From Dimargaris cristalligena (taxonomy: Eukaryota; Kickxellomycota; Dimargaritomycetes; Dimargaritales; Dimargaritaceae): a stretch of 20,758 nt of DNA. Shown piece by piece: positions 8,778 through 20,361 of the stretch; the first letter of the stretch is position 1; each line of letters begins with the position of its first letter. The notes below the pieces were generated by a model that did no database searches, was not told the origin of the DNA, and worked only from the letters and a program-made list of their open reading frames with translations. The translations under genes were made by a program, and so were the position numbers. The DNA lies in assembly GCA_027576995.1 (NCBI GenBank), contig JANBQC010000510.1:1-20758 (forward strand), read 5' to 3'.

Positions 8778-10870
8778 CCACACAAAACAATCAAGTGCGA
8801 AGGTCTTTTTATTCATTAACACAGTGTGGCGGCCTAACAGTGGCGAGAGAACTGGGCTGGGGGAGTCTCTGTGATTCGCTCGCTGGCTGGGAAGCGTTTA
8901 TCTGATTCGGTCCAGATAGAAACCAGTGGGAACCCAGCCAAGCGGGGCATTGGTGCTCCAACTGATAACTTTTATCTGATGACTGGCCCAACGTCTGGAT
9001 TAGGTGGATTGGCTATTAATCCGCTTTCTGGTTATCCGGCTCTCTCTCCTTTTCTTCTTCTCTCAACCTCCGGGCGCTCCAACTTCCCTCGCCTCGCCTT
9101 TCTCCCTCGTCTGGCCGACTTCACCGTTGCCCTGGTCGTCGTTGCGACTGCCGCTCTCGTTCGGAGTGTGGCGGATCGGCCCCCACTTTCTCCTGCGTCG
9201 GCCATTATTGAGTAAAGGACATTCATGCCAGTGATTTCGACCGTCTCTTCTTAACCAAAAAAAAAAAAACTATCCGGCAATTGTTTCGGGTGGACTTGGG
9301 TTTAACCCTCCCTCCGCCTCTGGTTCGTTAATTACCATACTTAGGTCCCCGACCTACTCTTTTTTTGCGCGCCTCCACCACTGTCCTTCAGCCCCTTTTT
9401 TTCTTAAAAATCGGTGTGGTCAGATCACGTCGGATTTCTATGCCACACTTGGCTGTATTCACCATGCAATCCACGCCTCCCCTCACTTACGGCATCATCG
9501 GTGCAGGGCGGGACTTCTCTGACCTGCAGCAGTCTCGAACATACCCGTAGATGTAGCTATTGATACAACGTGAAGGGGTGTGTGTGTGTATATTGTTTTT
9601 TTAAAATAAATAAATAAAAGGATTCCAACTAATTTACTGTCCATAGAGCCTCCCTAAACCTAAATTCGAATTCGGACTACACCCCGAAAAGGTAATGCAT
9701 GCCTCTATACTTGGACGTCGATCTTTCCCATATTCTAACAATATTGGCCATTGCCAGCCCCATCTCACTATGACAAGCATCATGGGGATGGGTGAGAATC
9801 TATACCCCCCCCCTCGCTCTTTCCCTCGGCTCAATCTTGCTTCACTAATTTATCAACAGTGACTGCCCTAGTCGTGGTTTCAGTAATCTGCTAGGTGGAG
9901 CTAGGAAGCACTCTGCCCATTAGAGCTACCCACTCACACTAGTAAGACTCAAGAAAGGAACCCACTGGTTATCGTAATCAAGTAGTTGTTCTAAACCACC
10001 TGAATCCTGTACGCTTGATTAGGCGGTGGGATCAGAGGCTGACGGAAGCGGCGAAAGGGGATGATAGGTAATCCATTGTTTATTGGTCTACTGCACTTGC
10101 CATGCCCGTAGCCTCAACGACATGCCCTTGTGCGTCAATGTTGCCACCATACACTGCCACCGCTGGTTGGCCTCTTCACCCTCATTGTTCTGGGGATCGG
10201 AATCCGTGGCGCCAAACCACCGATTACCAGAGCCTTCCATTCCCCTCAATCTAGTGCTATATCCCCCTTTTCCCCTCCTCTCCCCCTTCTAGAGAACGTA
10301 TGGGATCATCGACAGGATTTCGCTTACCTGGATCACCTACATCTAATTGGGCCCTGCCATTCAAAAAAGCCCTTCCCCCCTGCGCGGTTCTTTTTTAACG
10401 CTACATAATTACCCTCCCCGAAAACGGGCTAGCCGGATTTGCCAATTCTATTAGATTACCTTGGTCACATACTTCGGGAGATTCAGCCGGCACTGTAGCG
10501 AATGTACATAGAGTGCCTTATGGGGAGTACATCTAGCTGTCGGTGGCCCATAAACCGGGAAAAGCCGACGACGGCCTATAGAGGACGGCGTTACTATTAC
10601 CCTTTACACTTGCCTTCCCCCTCTTCTCTCTAGAGCTAATGGGCAACAAAAATATGGAGAGGGAAAGGAGTCTTGGCTTAGAATTCTAAATAACTTGCCT
10701 TGAATAAATCATTTGAGAACTCTTGCATAACCATTGGATCTATGGGACCACCTTATTTACACTCCCCCTTGTTTCACCTCTCCTCCTCTTGGTATCTATG
10801 CCCTGTTGATTGCCACATTTAACCACAGTCACATTACAGTCACCCTAGCATTGGGTAAATTAGTCTGTTT
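8773..10870. other. Intergenic stretch with a GC-richer patch, no firm gene
   Basis: A GC-richer, CpG-rich patch at about 8840-9240 has overlapping open frames in two plus-strand frames (8871-9215, 114 codons; 9004-9234, 76 codons). Neither shows a known domain and the patch could be a promoter-like or untranslated region. A run of 13 A is at 9257-9269. The remainder to 10870 has only short unrelated open frames. Confidence 0.4.
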
Positions 10871-10896
10871 CGGCCTTTGTGTCTTCAGCAAGGCCG
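10871..10896. repeat. GC-rich inverted repeat
   Basis: CGGCCTT (10871-10877) and AAGGCCG (10890-10896) form a perfect 7-bp stem with a 12-base loop. A single structure of this size may occur by chance in a window this long. Confidence 0.5.
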
Positions 10897-13480
10897 GCCA
10901 TCAATCAATGCAACGCTAGCCCCCTCTACAATAAGTTGGGCGGGAAAATGGAAGAGAGAGAGAGAGAGACGAGGGGAAACACGTACTTGGCCAGGTGGGT
11001 TGATTTGCCATGTATATTGGGGGACATTAAATCTAGCCAGCGAAACAAGTAATGGGTCAGGATAAGGGTGAGGAGGGTGATAAAACCAACCCAATGGCCA
11101 TATTGTGCAGGGACCCAAGGGCATTGGGGAGGACCCGGACAGTGTGCAATTGACTGTGCTGATGGACCACCAGCGTATTTAATAAAGAAGAGCCCAATGA
11201 CAGGCCATCTAGACCGGAGAGCAATTTATGTAGGTGAATGCTGAGAGGCGAGTATGCAGATCACTAGCTGGCTGACTAACTGGCATTATGGTTCTTTTTC
11301 TACTGGATTTTATTTGGGAGAGGAATGTGCCAGGCCCCTTCCTATTTCCGCCTACATTTTACTCCTGGTAATTTTTCTCTCGACCCCGTTTCCCTTCCCT
11401 CCCCCTTTAGCCCATGGTTCAATGCCGAAGAACTGGGGCCCCGAAATGGGGGAAGGGGGTAGGAGGTGGGAGAGGGACAGATAGAGAGACAGAGACCGCC
11501 ATGACGGTATAATTCGGGAATCTTACTTACGGTATGCAGCTGCATTTAATATGAACCCCAGATGGCCCAAACCGTAGTGTTCGGATATGAAGCGGGCACC
11601 AAAACCAAGATGAGCCAGTAATGATACCAAAAATGCCATAAAAATGAAATGAATATCCGCTTATTTGAATGCTCGACTGTACTTGGCGATGGGGGGCTGG
11701 AATAACAGAACTGTTCCGATGGCGCACGATTCACTGCCACAGCATGAACTACCCTGGCCTAGATGTCCATTCTGGTACAAGGGCGAGAGTATTCACCCCG
11801 TTCTGCAAGGGCGGTCAGTACCATGTCGGCAGCCGCCCCAATGGCACTAATTTAGAGTGACCGCAGGCTTTATCTGCTAGTAATTAATCGTCACCATTTA
11901 GTAAGTTTATATATATAAATATATACGCAGAATACTAGGCTAGGGAGTACGGCATATTAGTCCTTACCACCCATGCTTGCAAATGGGACACTGTGGAGCA
12001 CAAACCATGGAATAGAGTGTAACCCAACAAAGCGGGTGTGAGTAGCGTGGGGGTGGGAAAGGATGACTAAGTTTCAAGTCACGCTCTCCCAAAGCCCAGG
12101 ACTAGAGAGACATCGGGTCGGACGTAACCAGCGCACGATGACCAAGAATCAGTGACGAAACTGATAGTAATGCCGGGCAATTGCATGAGTAGGGAAAGGT
12201 TTCTGATTTATCGTTTCTGAGGAATTGGAGGCCCAACCTTAACACGGGTGCCCTTTTTCCTCCGCTTACTTGCAGGAAATGTTCTTTACATATAAGTCTA
12301 ACATGCATTATGTGAACCAGGCATGTTCCCATTTGCTCACACTGGCCACCTATTATCGGAGGCATGTGGCCGTGTTAGTGTACTCAGTGGCGAATCTGGG
12401 TGAGCGGGGGTAGTCGACATTTATCCAGCCGGGTTGCTGATCTGGCGAATGAAGCGCTGGCGGTTGTTGGGCAGTGTTTCACACTGTCCACTCCTCCCTA
12501 CGCCTTACGCCTAGGCCAGTTGTATTGGCCAGGCATATGGACTGCCTTCAATCTAACCGGGTTAACTAATATTCCATTACTGTTCCTTCCTACCCGTCCT
12601 TAGGGCTTATTGTTTTTTTATTATCCCGTTGTGTATCGTCTCACCCCTCGCTATTCCCCACGAATCCCACCAGCAATTACGATCCCCACCAGCAATTACG
12701 ATCAGATACCGCCAACCGGGCTTATAAATATAGAACCTAAAAATAGGGGTATCGGGTGGGTGGGGGGTGAGGAGTCAGCCCAACAGTCCGACTAATTACC
12801 CATCTCCCACTCTATTCACTTTGTGCCTCGCCGTTTTTGGCTTCCAAATAGGTGTGGATACGATACTATTTCCCTAAATTAGGTAATAACAAGTGTGAGG
12901 TAGGGAGTTTGTGAGGGAAGACACCAAGGGAAAAACGATCACCCCTCCCCACCCTCCGCAAGGAGACCAGTTTACATTTATGGGCATTAACATTTTACAA
13001 TTATAACCCAATTTATTCATTAGGTTATGGTTGCGAAATCTCCGGAGGATCTGCCTTTCCAATTAAAGCAGGCGTTGCCAACTCCTGGATAGTCTCGATT
13101 ACCTATGGAAACACTCCCCAAGGACGAGTGGACCAAATACATCGGCGGTGATTCCCACTCGCTGTTGTTTACTAATATTTACTTGTTACGTATTTCCTAA
13201 TGGCTCACCCAGTTCCCTCCACTCCCACACTCTTCCACTCAGCGAGTTCCCATTGTGCACTCACTCGGGCTGACGAATGTGTTCCTGTTTATCTGATCAT
13301 CTACTACCAAGGTTCGGATTTTTAAGCCATGATGATGACCTGGAGTCAGAGGAGGTGGTGAGTATTCAACACTCAAACTTACCTCGTTAAGGATATAGTT
13401 GGATAGTTTACCCCCCCCCCCCCGTTTTCCGCCGCCCTTCATAGATGCCCGTGACTTCATTACCTGGCCGACTCAAGCCT
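10897..13480. other. Intergenic stretch, no gene seen
   Basis: Only scattered open frames shorter than 90 codons are present, with no recognisable product. Short palindromes occur at 11534-11545 (ATGCAGCTGCAT) and 11906-11919 (an AT-only 14-mer). A run of 13 C occupies 13411-13423. Confidence 0.45.
12666..12703 (+). repeat. Exact 19-bp tandem duplication
   Basis: The 19-base unit beginning CCCACCAGCAATTACG occurs twice, head to tail and without a mismatch. This looks like a recent replication slippage event rather than a functional site. Confidence 0.9.
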
Positions 13481-13594
13481 GGTAGGTCGAAATAACCAAG
13501 TCGTTTCCCAAGCATTGCCGTGGTCTATCTTCCATACCTCCGACCTACCATCACATGGTAGACGTATATGGCTTGGGCGTAGGAAGGAGTATGG
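13481..13594. repeat. Interleaved inverted repeats
   Basis: Four complementary pairs fall in 114 bases. GGTAGGTCG 13481-13489 pairs with CGACCTACC 13541-13549. CCCAAGC 13507-13513 pairs with GCTTGGG 13571-13577. CCATAC 13532-13537 pairs with GTATGG 13589-13594. CTACCAT 13545-13551 pairs with ATGGTAG 13555-13561. They cannot all form together as a nested structure, so they would be alternative pairings or a pseudoknot if transcribed. Confidence 0.5.
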
Positions 13595-16351
13595 ACAAGG
13601 AAAGGAAGAGTACGAGAGGAGAGATACTGGCTGCTATGGCCTATAACGATTAGACCCGTCTTCCCTCTTTTCATGTTATCAGTCTAGCTATTGTGTAATA
13701 ATTGAGTAAGCAAAACCGGTTTTTATTCATAGTGCAAATCAATGTCCAAGTTAGTCGTATGGACAAATACTACTTATTACTATCCGTATTCTCTTTTACC
13801 ACGATTATTATTCGACATGTCTATTTGTATTGGTTTTTTACTCTTAGATTTGCAAAGTGTGTGTTTTTTTTTTTTTTTGCAGCCACAGGGTATCGTTCTG
13901 GATAAAACACGTATCAGATAACGGGTAATCTCACACTTCTGACCCAATATGGGTGAAATTAAACACGACTTATTAACCAGTAAACCCCATCACTTTAAAC
14001 GAGTGTTATTCGTCATATAATTAACTCGAATATCCGACATATATCGAACGATTGATTGGAAGCCAAAAATGCCCAATATTGGGTAGAAAGAAAGAAGGGT
14101 TAGGGAGACGTGACGCGGAGATTGGGGAATGATAGAGGGTGCTGCAAATTTAGATAAGGGCCATATATTTGACTGGCCCTAAAAAAGACAGTGCCAACTC
14201 ATTTTTAATTCGCAGATGCCCGCCCTCTATTAATAAACAGCCCATATTCTGTGGGTGCTAGTTAGTATTACCTGTACGGTCATTACACTACTACCCACCA
14301 ATGGTGAAGGGGTAGGATGTTCACGACAAATAAAAGGGGATGTGCCCTTTAATCCTTGGCAATCAATAGCCACCATTATTTAAGTCCATAAAGACCGACG
14401 AGGCCGTTTTCAGAGGCGCCACTGTCATTACCCGCCTTTGTGCGAATAAAAATGAGGGGGGGAGGGATTATAGATCATTGGTGATTGGCTACTTAGCCCC
14501 CTCCCCATTTTATGGACCACCCACCACCCTAGACCGTAAATATGGGGACGGCACAGAAGTTTCCAATTTCGGGGGTATTAATAAAGGGGGAAATGGGGGA
14601 GGGGAGTTGATAGAGTCAGTAGCGAATGGCAATATAGTATTTGACACAGTGGATTAATTCTAAATTGATTAGATGTACGTTTCGAACCATTCTCCTATGA
14701 AACTGAAAGAAAGGCGGTACACTGTAATGATGGGCTAAGTTGGGTAAATTTAAGATTGTGCTTGTAGAGCAAGATCGACTGGCGTGGTAAATTGCTTTCC
14801 TTGCATATGGGTGAACTTCAACCCAACTGTATAAGATTTTACACCATATATATATGGGATAATATGTGGGAGAATAACTTTTGACCAGTAATATTTACCT
14901 CATCAAATGGATTTTTCATTATACAGCCTGGATGAACTCCTGCCATATTGACTACATCGTTCGTAGATTATCCATGGTCAGTCTTGGCGGTAATATCTTC
15001 CTTCTTCTTTTAAAATAGTAATAATTACTCCATAATACTCCTAGACACATTAGTTCCAGCAGTCTTCGGCCTCCATTATGGGGATTATTGCGTACCATCT
15101 ACTCTGTGAGGACTTAGGAATGAAGGGGGGGGAGTGTTATATTAAAATTAGCTGTGCCCAATTTGGTGGAACCTACTGATTCTGTCAGCCAGCATCCGAG
15201 GTGGTTTTACTGGAGAGAAAAGTGACATTTCGCTTACAACCTACGATCTAATTATAAGAATAGATAGGCAGTGCTGTGTAACAGGTTATTCTCTTTCACT
15301 TTAATAATATACACCAGTCGGCTTATTTATTTAACACATCTAGCCTGTAACCACTAGTTTTACCACCCAATCTACCCACATTGCCACCTGGCTATTATTC
15401 CTCATTTCTGCCTTGCATCCCCCCGGCCATTGTAACTTTTACACGTGTATCTTTCGCCACTTGGCCGAGTTCGCCAACTGTCTTCTTTTGGATTCCGGGG
15501 AAACACTAAGCCACGCTTCACTAGCAATGCCATTCAACAATAATTAAGGTCCATCGGCCACATGGGGTCGGATATTTCCCAAAAATTAGCAATGCTGCAA
15601 GGCGGTATGTCATGGGGCGAAACTAAACGGTAAAGAACCGGAGGTTGATCCTGTTAATATTGGGGACTAGAGGGGCTCACTGGCCTTCATCAGATACGTC
15701 TTGAGCTTGAAGTAACGATCAATTGATTATAAAATACGAGGGTAATTAGGAGGATCCTCAGATCTCAATTCATTGAATACCGCCTAGATTGCAGATAAAC
15801 TGATGTACAGTTTGACTGGTATTATTGTACCAAAACACTTTAGCCTTATCATCTCTGTTTCACACCGTTTAGTCTATATCCCTGTATTTTTGCATTTTGT
15901 GTTTTTTTGCCCACCCCGATTAATAGTTGTCCAGGGTTTGGAACAACACTCCGTACATAGGTTTTATCCCTGTGTAATTTTGTTCGGGGGAAATGTTAAG
16001 ACTCATCGGACCATTACAATTATGCATACTCCATTTTATGTATTATAAAGTACCCAATTAATAATATCTGAACTCGATTTCCAGTTTATTTATTCTTACA
16101 AGGCCTTCCTTTGCTATGGCCCAGGTGACCTTTCCCTAGGTGTATTAGTAGAACTACCACTTCGGCCCCAGTTGGTCTATTCCGCCGGCCTTGCACTGCC
16201 ACAATGTGACCCACACCGCATAACCTTACTTGGTGGGATATTCTTGGTGACGACTCCCACCCAATGGCACAAGTTGTCCTCTTATTTGTTCAACCCTTTG
16301 CATTTGGACAACCTATACTGTTTCCTATTCCCCTTGTTTCATTCCACTGTC
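13595..16351. other. Intergenic stretch upstream of the F-box gene
   Basis: No gene is recognised. A run of 15 T is at 13864-13878. Open stretches such as 13702-13905 and 15803-16048 on the plus strand are short and AT-biased, with no domain. The last part should hold the promoter of the F-box gene: a TATAAAG motif is at 16044-16050, about 300 bases before the start codon. The frame of the F-box protein stays open upstream from 16049 but contains no ATG. Confidence 0.45.
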
Positions 16352-18583
16352 ATGTCGAACCACCATTCCCCAGCCTCGACTAATCCCATCCCTCGGGAGG
16401 AGAATCCGGACCTCGATGCATTCCGCCGCAAATGGCAAGCTGAGGTTCGGGCCAAAACGCACAGAAAGCAGTCCACCGACCCTGGCATAACCCCAGCAAC
16501 GTCCGCCACCACTGTTGCACCGTCCGGTGGTAGTGGCAGCGGTGATATATTGGCCTCGGCCGCTGACCATTCCAAATTACCGTCGACCGGGTCCGCTAAT
16601 TCTGCGTCCCAGCAGCTCACACCACTTGCAACAATAACGGCAACAGAAACAGCTGGGCACGGTTCATTGGCAGCATCCTCTTCCACTTCGGTGTCCACGT
16701 CAGCCGCTGGACCGGCCAATCCCTGGGGTAGTTGGACCTCCAGCTTATCGTCCAAGGACCATTCGGCATTGGGCCTCTATAGTCAGGCCATTGCATTCGA
16801 ACAGGAAGGCCAATTAGGGGAAGCGCTCCAGTGTTATCAACGGGCGTTTCGTCTGCATGGCCACGTGGACAATTTATACCGCAAAGTAACCCAGCTCAAG
16901 GTCACTACTAATCCTGCCACCATCACCACTACCGCCGGACCATCTTCCACTAAATCAATGGTTCATGTGGGCGATGGCACCAAGAAAGTACCATCGAAGT
17001 TGGCCCAGCCAAATAACAGTAACTCATCGAAGTCGCGGCGGCCCTATACCACTGGGGTGGCTGCGAGTAGCGACGACTACGTCACCCCTACACCCGATCA
17101 CCTGGCGAGTGACTTGACCAACCTTAAACTAGATTCTTCCCGCACCCGACCTTGTCCACCCCCCGGGTTCTCGGGTACTGGTACTAAACTTCGGCCCGGA
17201 GGAGGGAATGGTCCTAGCGACGGGGGTGAAAGAGGCCACCCCGAGCCCGAAACAACATCTACGTCGGTGGAGGCGCCATGGGATGACCAGGAGGATGAGG
17301 TAGATTATCCTCCCGTCACCGCTGCCCTTGATAATGGAGATCAAGTTCTAGATCAAGGCACTGGGTCAAATCAACCCCTCCCCCTCCCGATTGAACCCTT
17401 AAACCCCGACCAGCCCTGCTGGATAGCCGAACTGCCGCGGGAATTGCAAGTGATTATCCTACGCCATTTACTCGTCATGGACCTCGCCTCGGTGTCCCGG
17501 TTCGCCCAGGTATGCCAAACCTTTCGGGCCCTCACCCAGGAAACCGCCCTCTGGCGGTGGGCCTGTGAATACGTATTTAGTTCGCCGGCCTTAGAAATAA
17601 CCGACGGGGCGGCCAAACCTAGTTCCGGGGGAATTGCCAATGATGCCAGTGATCGCAGGGATCGGATAACTCGAACCGCCGTGGATGATGAAATGCAGGA
17701 AGGAGGATCATTGACCGTGGGTCAATTAGAGGCGGTGCGGTCGGATTTAAACCAGCGGTACCTAACGGCCCCTTACCTGGATCCCATCACCGCCCCCTCC
17801 CCAACTCGATTGGGCGGACCATTGGCCTCTGCCTACACCGCCACCGAATCAATCTTACACGGTCTTGATCCTGATCGGTTCTACGCCCTCTCGCACCGCT
17901 TCAATTCCCTGGTGCTCGACCGCCGGTACCGCGGGAATTGGTGCCAACTGTTTCGGGGCCAACCCCGGGTGCGCTGGGACGGAGTCTACGTATCCACCTG
18001 TTACTACGCCCGCCCGGGACGTACCGAAAATACGTGGTACCAACCGGTTCATATGGTTACCTATTACCGGTATATGCGTTTTTACCGCGACGGTCGGTGT
18101 TTGAAATGGCTAACGACCGACGAACCCAAAAAAGCCATCAAGGCCTTGAAATGGGATCCACTGGTCGGGGCCGCGTATCATGCGACGTATTCCGATTCCA
18201 CACCGGTGACGAACTCCATCGGAATGGGCATGAGTACTAATGGTGGTAGTGGTGGAGGGGGAGGGGGTCACGGGTCCCTCCGGAGTGGCGAGGGAATTAT
18301 GTCGATCGGTTCCCGACGCAAAGGTCTCATGTATGGTACCTACGCCGTGAGTACCCAAGGCCAACTATGGGCGGTCGTATGCGATCCCGACCGACCTACC
18401 CTGACCTTCTTTATCCACGCCCAGGCCAAAAGTTCCGCCCAGCGGGGACGGCATAACAAACTCAACTGGTTGTCATACGCTAGTATGAATTTGAAATACC
18501 CGGACGAGGTGGTCACATATTCATTGACTGATTTCCGGCCCTTTTATTTCTCGCGAGTCAGGTCTTATGGTGCAGTGGCGTGA
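16352..18583 (+). CDS. HRT3: F-box protein of the HRT3/Pof7/FBXO9 family
   Basis: An uninterrupted 743-residue protein. Near the N terminus DLDAFRRKWQAEV (residues 20-32) resembles the short conserved motif that opens this family. Residues 137-178 form a TPR-like helical pair (ALGLYSQAIAFEQEGQLGEA...YQRAFRL). Residues 356-408 are the F-box, starting CWIAELPRELQVIILRHLL and ending LWRWACEYVF. The family C-terminal domain follows at 528-600 (NWCQLFRGQPRVRWDGVYVS) and 659-740, ending PFYFSRVRSYG. Proteins of this class bind Skp1 through the F-box and deliver substrates to an SCF ubiquitin ligase; the substrate cannot be read here. Low-complexity Ser/Thr/Gly linkers (40-125, 185-350) and a Gly-rich insert (631-640) within the C-terminal domain make it longer than the yeast and human relatives. 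The start is the first in-frame ATG, with a purine at -3. No intron is needed. Confidence 0.9.
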   Translation: MSNHHSPASTNPIPREENPDLDAFRRKWQAEVRAKTHRKQSTDPGITPATSATTVAPSGGSGSGDILASAADHSKLPSTGSANSASQQLTPLATITATETAGHGSLAASSSTSVSTSAAGPANPWGSWTSSLSSKDHSALGLYSQAIAFEQEGQLGEALQCYQRAFRLHGHVDNLYRKVTQLKVTTNPATITTTAGPSSTKSMVHVGDGTKKVPSKLAQPNNSNSSKSRRPYTTGVAASSDDYVTPTPDHLASDLTNLKLDSSRTRPCPPPGFSGTGTKLRPGGGNGPSDGGERGHPEPETTSTSVEAPWDDQEDEVDYPPVTAALDNGDQVLDQGTGSNQPLPLPIEPLNPDQPCWIAELPRELQVIILRHLLVMDLASVSRFAQVCQTFRALTQETALWRWACEYVFSSPALEITDGAAKPSSGGIANDASDRRDRITRTAVDDEMQEGGSLTVGQLEAVRSDLNQRYLTAPYLDPITAPSPTRLGGPLASAYTATESILHGLDPDRFYALSHRFNSLVLDRRYRGNWCQLFRGQPRVRWDGVYVSTCYYARPGRTENTWYQPVHMVTYYRYMRFYRDGRCLKWLTTDEPKKAIKALKWDPLVGAAYHATYSDSTPVTNSIGMGMSTNGGSGGGGGGHGSLRSGEGIMSIGSRRKGLMYGTYAVSTQGQLWAVVCDPDRPTLTFFIHAQAKSSAQRGRHNKLNWLSYASMNLKYPDEVVTYSLTDFRPFYFSRVRSYGAVA

Positions 18584-19253
18584 AAAGGAAAAGGAAGGGG
18601 GGTGAATATATGGATTAAAGGGCCGATATTAGTCGGAAGGGAAGCTCACTGATTTATTCGCTGCGCCCCCCCCCCTTTATTTTTTTGGATTATATAGCTT
18701 TTACCCCCCTTCCATACCCTTCTGACTAGGTGTCCATGTCGTTGCGCTAGTGCATTTTCAACTATCCTTTGTTCGCTTGATTATCTAGATATACATGTGC
18801 ATGAAGTTTGGTTTTTGAGTAATGATTAAGTGGCTGGAATTTCGATGTATTTACTATTATATATGATATTTATTATCCCCATTAGTGTTTCGATGTTTCG
18901 ACGGATATCATGGGTATAGCCCACCTGTGTGTTACTCATGCCATCCGAGTTGCTTCTTGGCATTGTTAGTTATGATTTTGCAGGATTTACTCCTATCGTT
19001 GGATTTCGGTGTTATTCTAATGGGTTAGGTAGTTATTCCTTGTGGCAAGACTTTTAAAAACATTAGACATGTACTAGATGGGGATTGACTACGATGCAAC
19101 ATAATAAAGGTGATTAGGACCCACGCCTATTTGAACTATAGTTACCACATTCCTCTATATTTATCTATAAGTGTTATGCTTAGTCACTAAAGAGATATAA
19201 GTTAGCTTATCATTGAGTTTGAGACACCATTGCCAAGTCCCATTAATAAGGCG
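18584..19253. other. 3' side of the F-box gene, no further gene
   Basis: The stop is followed by an ATTAAA at 18614-18619, a possible but weak poly(A) signal. A run of ten C and a T-rich stretch come next (18666-18687). Beyond that the DNA is AT-rich with ordinary CpG up to about 19253, where the CpG-poor repeat flank begins. No open frame is convincing. Confidence 0.45.
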
Positions 19254-19599
19254 CAGTAATATATTCACAAAAGAAGCATCACCTTTTGGCCAATACTGCC
19301 ATCTAATTCACATATTATATATTTATTAGCCACAACCTTATCTTCATTATTGTAGAATGAAGAAACATATACTAGAAGCATGTTTAAACATTCTTAGCTG
19401 TATCCATTACCCCCTTCATCAGTTAGGTTAGCTATATATTTGAAATCCTTCACCATTACTACCTATAAAATGCATACCATAGCTATAGCTCAAGTGTTTT
19501 TTATAGTATACTCTTCCTTAGTGTCAGTATCTTAGCATCTGCTGGGATTTGGTGATATGACTGCTAATGTATTATAAAATATAACCTACTTTTAATTTA
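19254..19599. other. CpG-free AT-rich DNA leading into the right repeat
   Basis: There is no CpG and no open frame. Composition matches the left flank. I treat it as decayed repeat sequence. Confidence 0.5.
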
Positions 19600-20213
19600 A
19601 TTAGATATACTCTATCAGATTATCTAATCCACCTTAATCTGGTTGGCTTAGTGTCTGTAGGCCCACCTAATCCTCCCTAAATACAGGAATACTGATCATC
19701 CTGACCTACCTTACCTTATTGCATCATATTCCTCTTCCCTTGCTATATAGCCCACTATGACTGGGCCCCAATGCTTCTCACACAATGATCCACTGGCTGA
19801 TCCAATGTTCCCCCATTCTTAGTGGAGTCTTCCAGATGCAAGCCCCCTGGTTGAGGCCCCAACCCTTGACTCTTCTTTAGTCATCCCATTGCTCTTAAGG
19901 ACCCCTTATTATGAGAGGTCCCCATATATAAATAACTGGGCCCCTCTGGGACTAGTTCAGTTCCTTAGCTTATTCCTTACCCCCATAGTTTACCCCAATA
20001 AACTTCTTATATACTTACCCATTGTATTAGCCAGTAAGTGTGCCTGCTGCACATCCCTTGTATATACCTGTGCTTATCCTTTATTAGTCAGTACCGATCC
20101 CTCCCTAATACTAGTAGCCTGCTTAGCCGAGCCTAAGCCCTGCCTACTATTAGAAGCCTATCCCCGGGACTCTTGATGGACTAAGAGTGGTAAACCTGGG
20201 TGACAGTGTCTAG
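19600..20213 (+). repeat. LTR-like repeat, right copy
   Basis: Similar to 655-1254 over its ends and its second half. Shared blocks in order are 'tatcaga..atctaatcc', TATATAAATAA (19925-19935), 'ttccttagcttatt', AATAAA (19997-20002), 'agtaagtg', 'gcttagc', and the terminal hairpin followed by 'cctgggt'. The part at about 19695-19900 does not align well with the left copy, so one of the two carries a replacement or an older divergence. An open stretch of 95 codons at 19889-20176 simply runs across the repeat and is not a credible gene. Only three CpGs remain in the whole right flank, all in this copy (20095, 20128, 20165). Confidence 0.6.
20169..20188 (+). repeat. Hairpin near the 3' end of the right LTR-like repeat
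   Basis: ACTCTTG (20169-20175) can pair with TAAGAGT (20182-20188) using one G-U pair. The loop ATGGAC is identical to that of the left copy at 1222-1227. Confidence 0.55.
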
Positions 20214-20361
20214 CCATAATAGGCCTTAAAATACCATATTAACCTTCCTATAGTTACTCCAGTACTGATCCAAAGACTCTTCTGGTTACCTCTAAGAGAC
20301 TTCCAGATATCTACAGCTGTCTGGTCAGCTTATTTACCTATCCCCTAAATCTTAGTAGTAT
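20214..20361 (+). repeat. Partial second repeat copy, cut at its 3' side
   Basis: From 'aggcctta..taccatattaacc' to 'aatcttagtagtat' this matches the left copy at about 719-930, with an internal gap. In the left copy that block lies inside the repeat, whereas here it follows the end of the right copy. It stops exactly where the inverted element at 20362 begins, which suggests that element inserted into it. Confidence 0.6.

Noticed and set aside
7619..8835. A 14-base direct repeat, CAGTGTGGCGGCCT, at about 7619 and 8822
   Set aside because: About one exact 14-mer match is expected by chance in a window of this size, and similarity does not extend convincingly.
13340..13382. Possible 43-base intron on the minus strand (GAG/GTAAGT donor, CTGAC branch, CCAG acceptor)
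   Set aside because: The signals are good, but splicing leads to a stop after five codons and the upstream part crosses a run of 13 G, so no protein is supported. It could only matter for a non-coding transcript.
14680..14720. GTTTCGAACC, TGGTTCCGAACC at 3290 and similar T-arm-like motifs
   Set aside because: No matching acceptor, D and anticodon stems could be found around any of them on either strand, so no tRNA is called.
16325..16755. Minus-strand open frames (81 and 138 codons) within the F-box gene
   Set aside because: They run antisense through the 5' part of a well-supported coding sequence and have no domain.
19889..20176. Plus-strand open frame of 95 codons
   Set aside because: It runs across the LTR-like repeat, and the corresponding stretch of the left copy has no such open frame.
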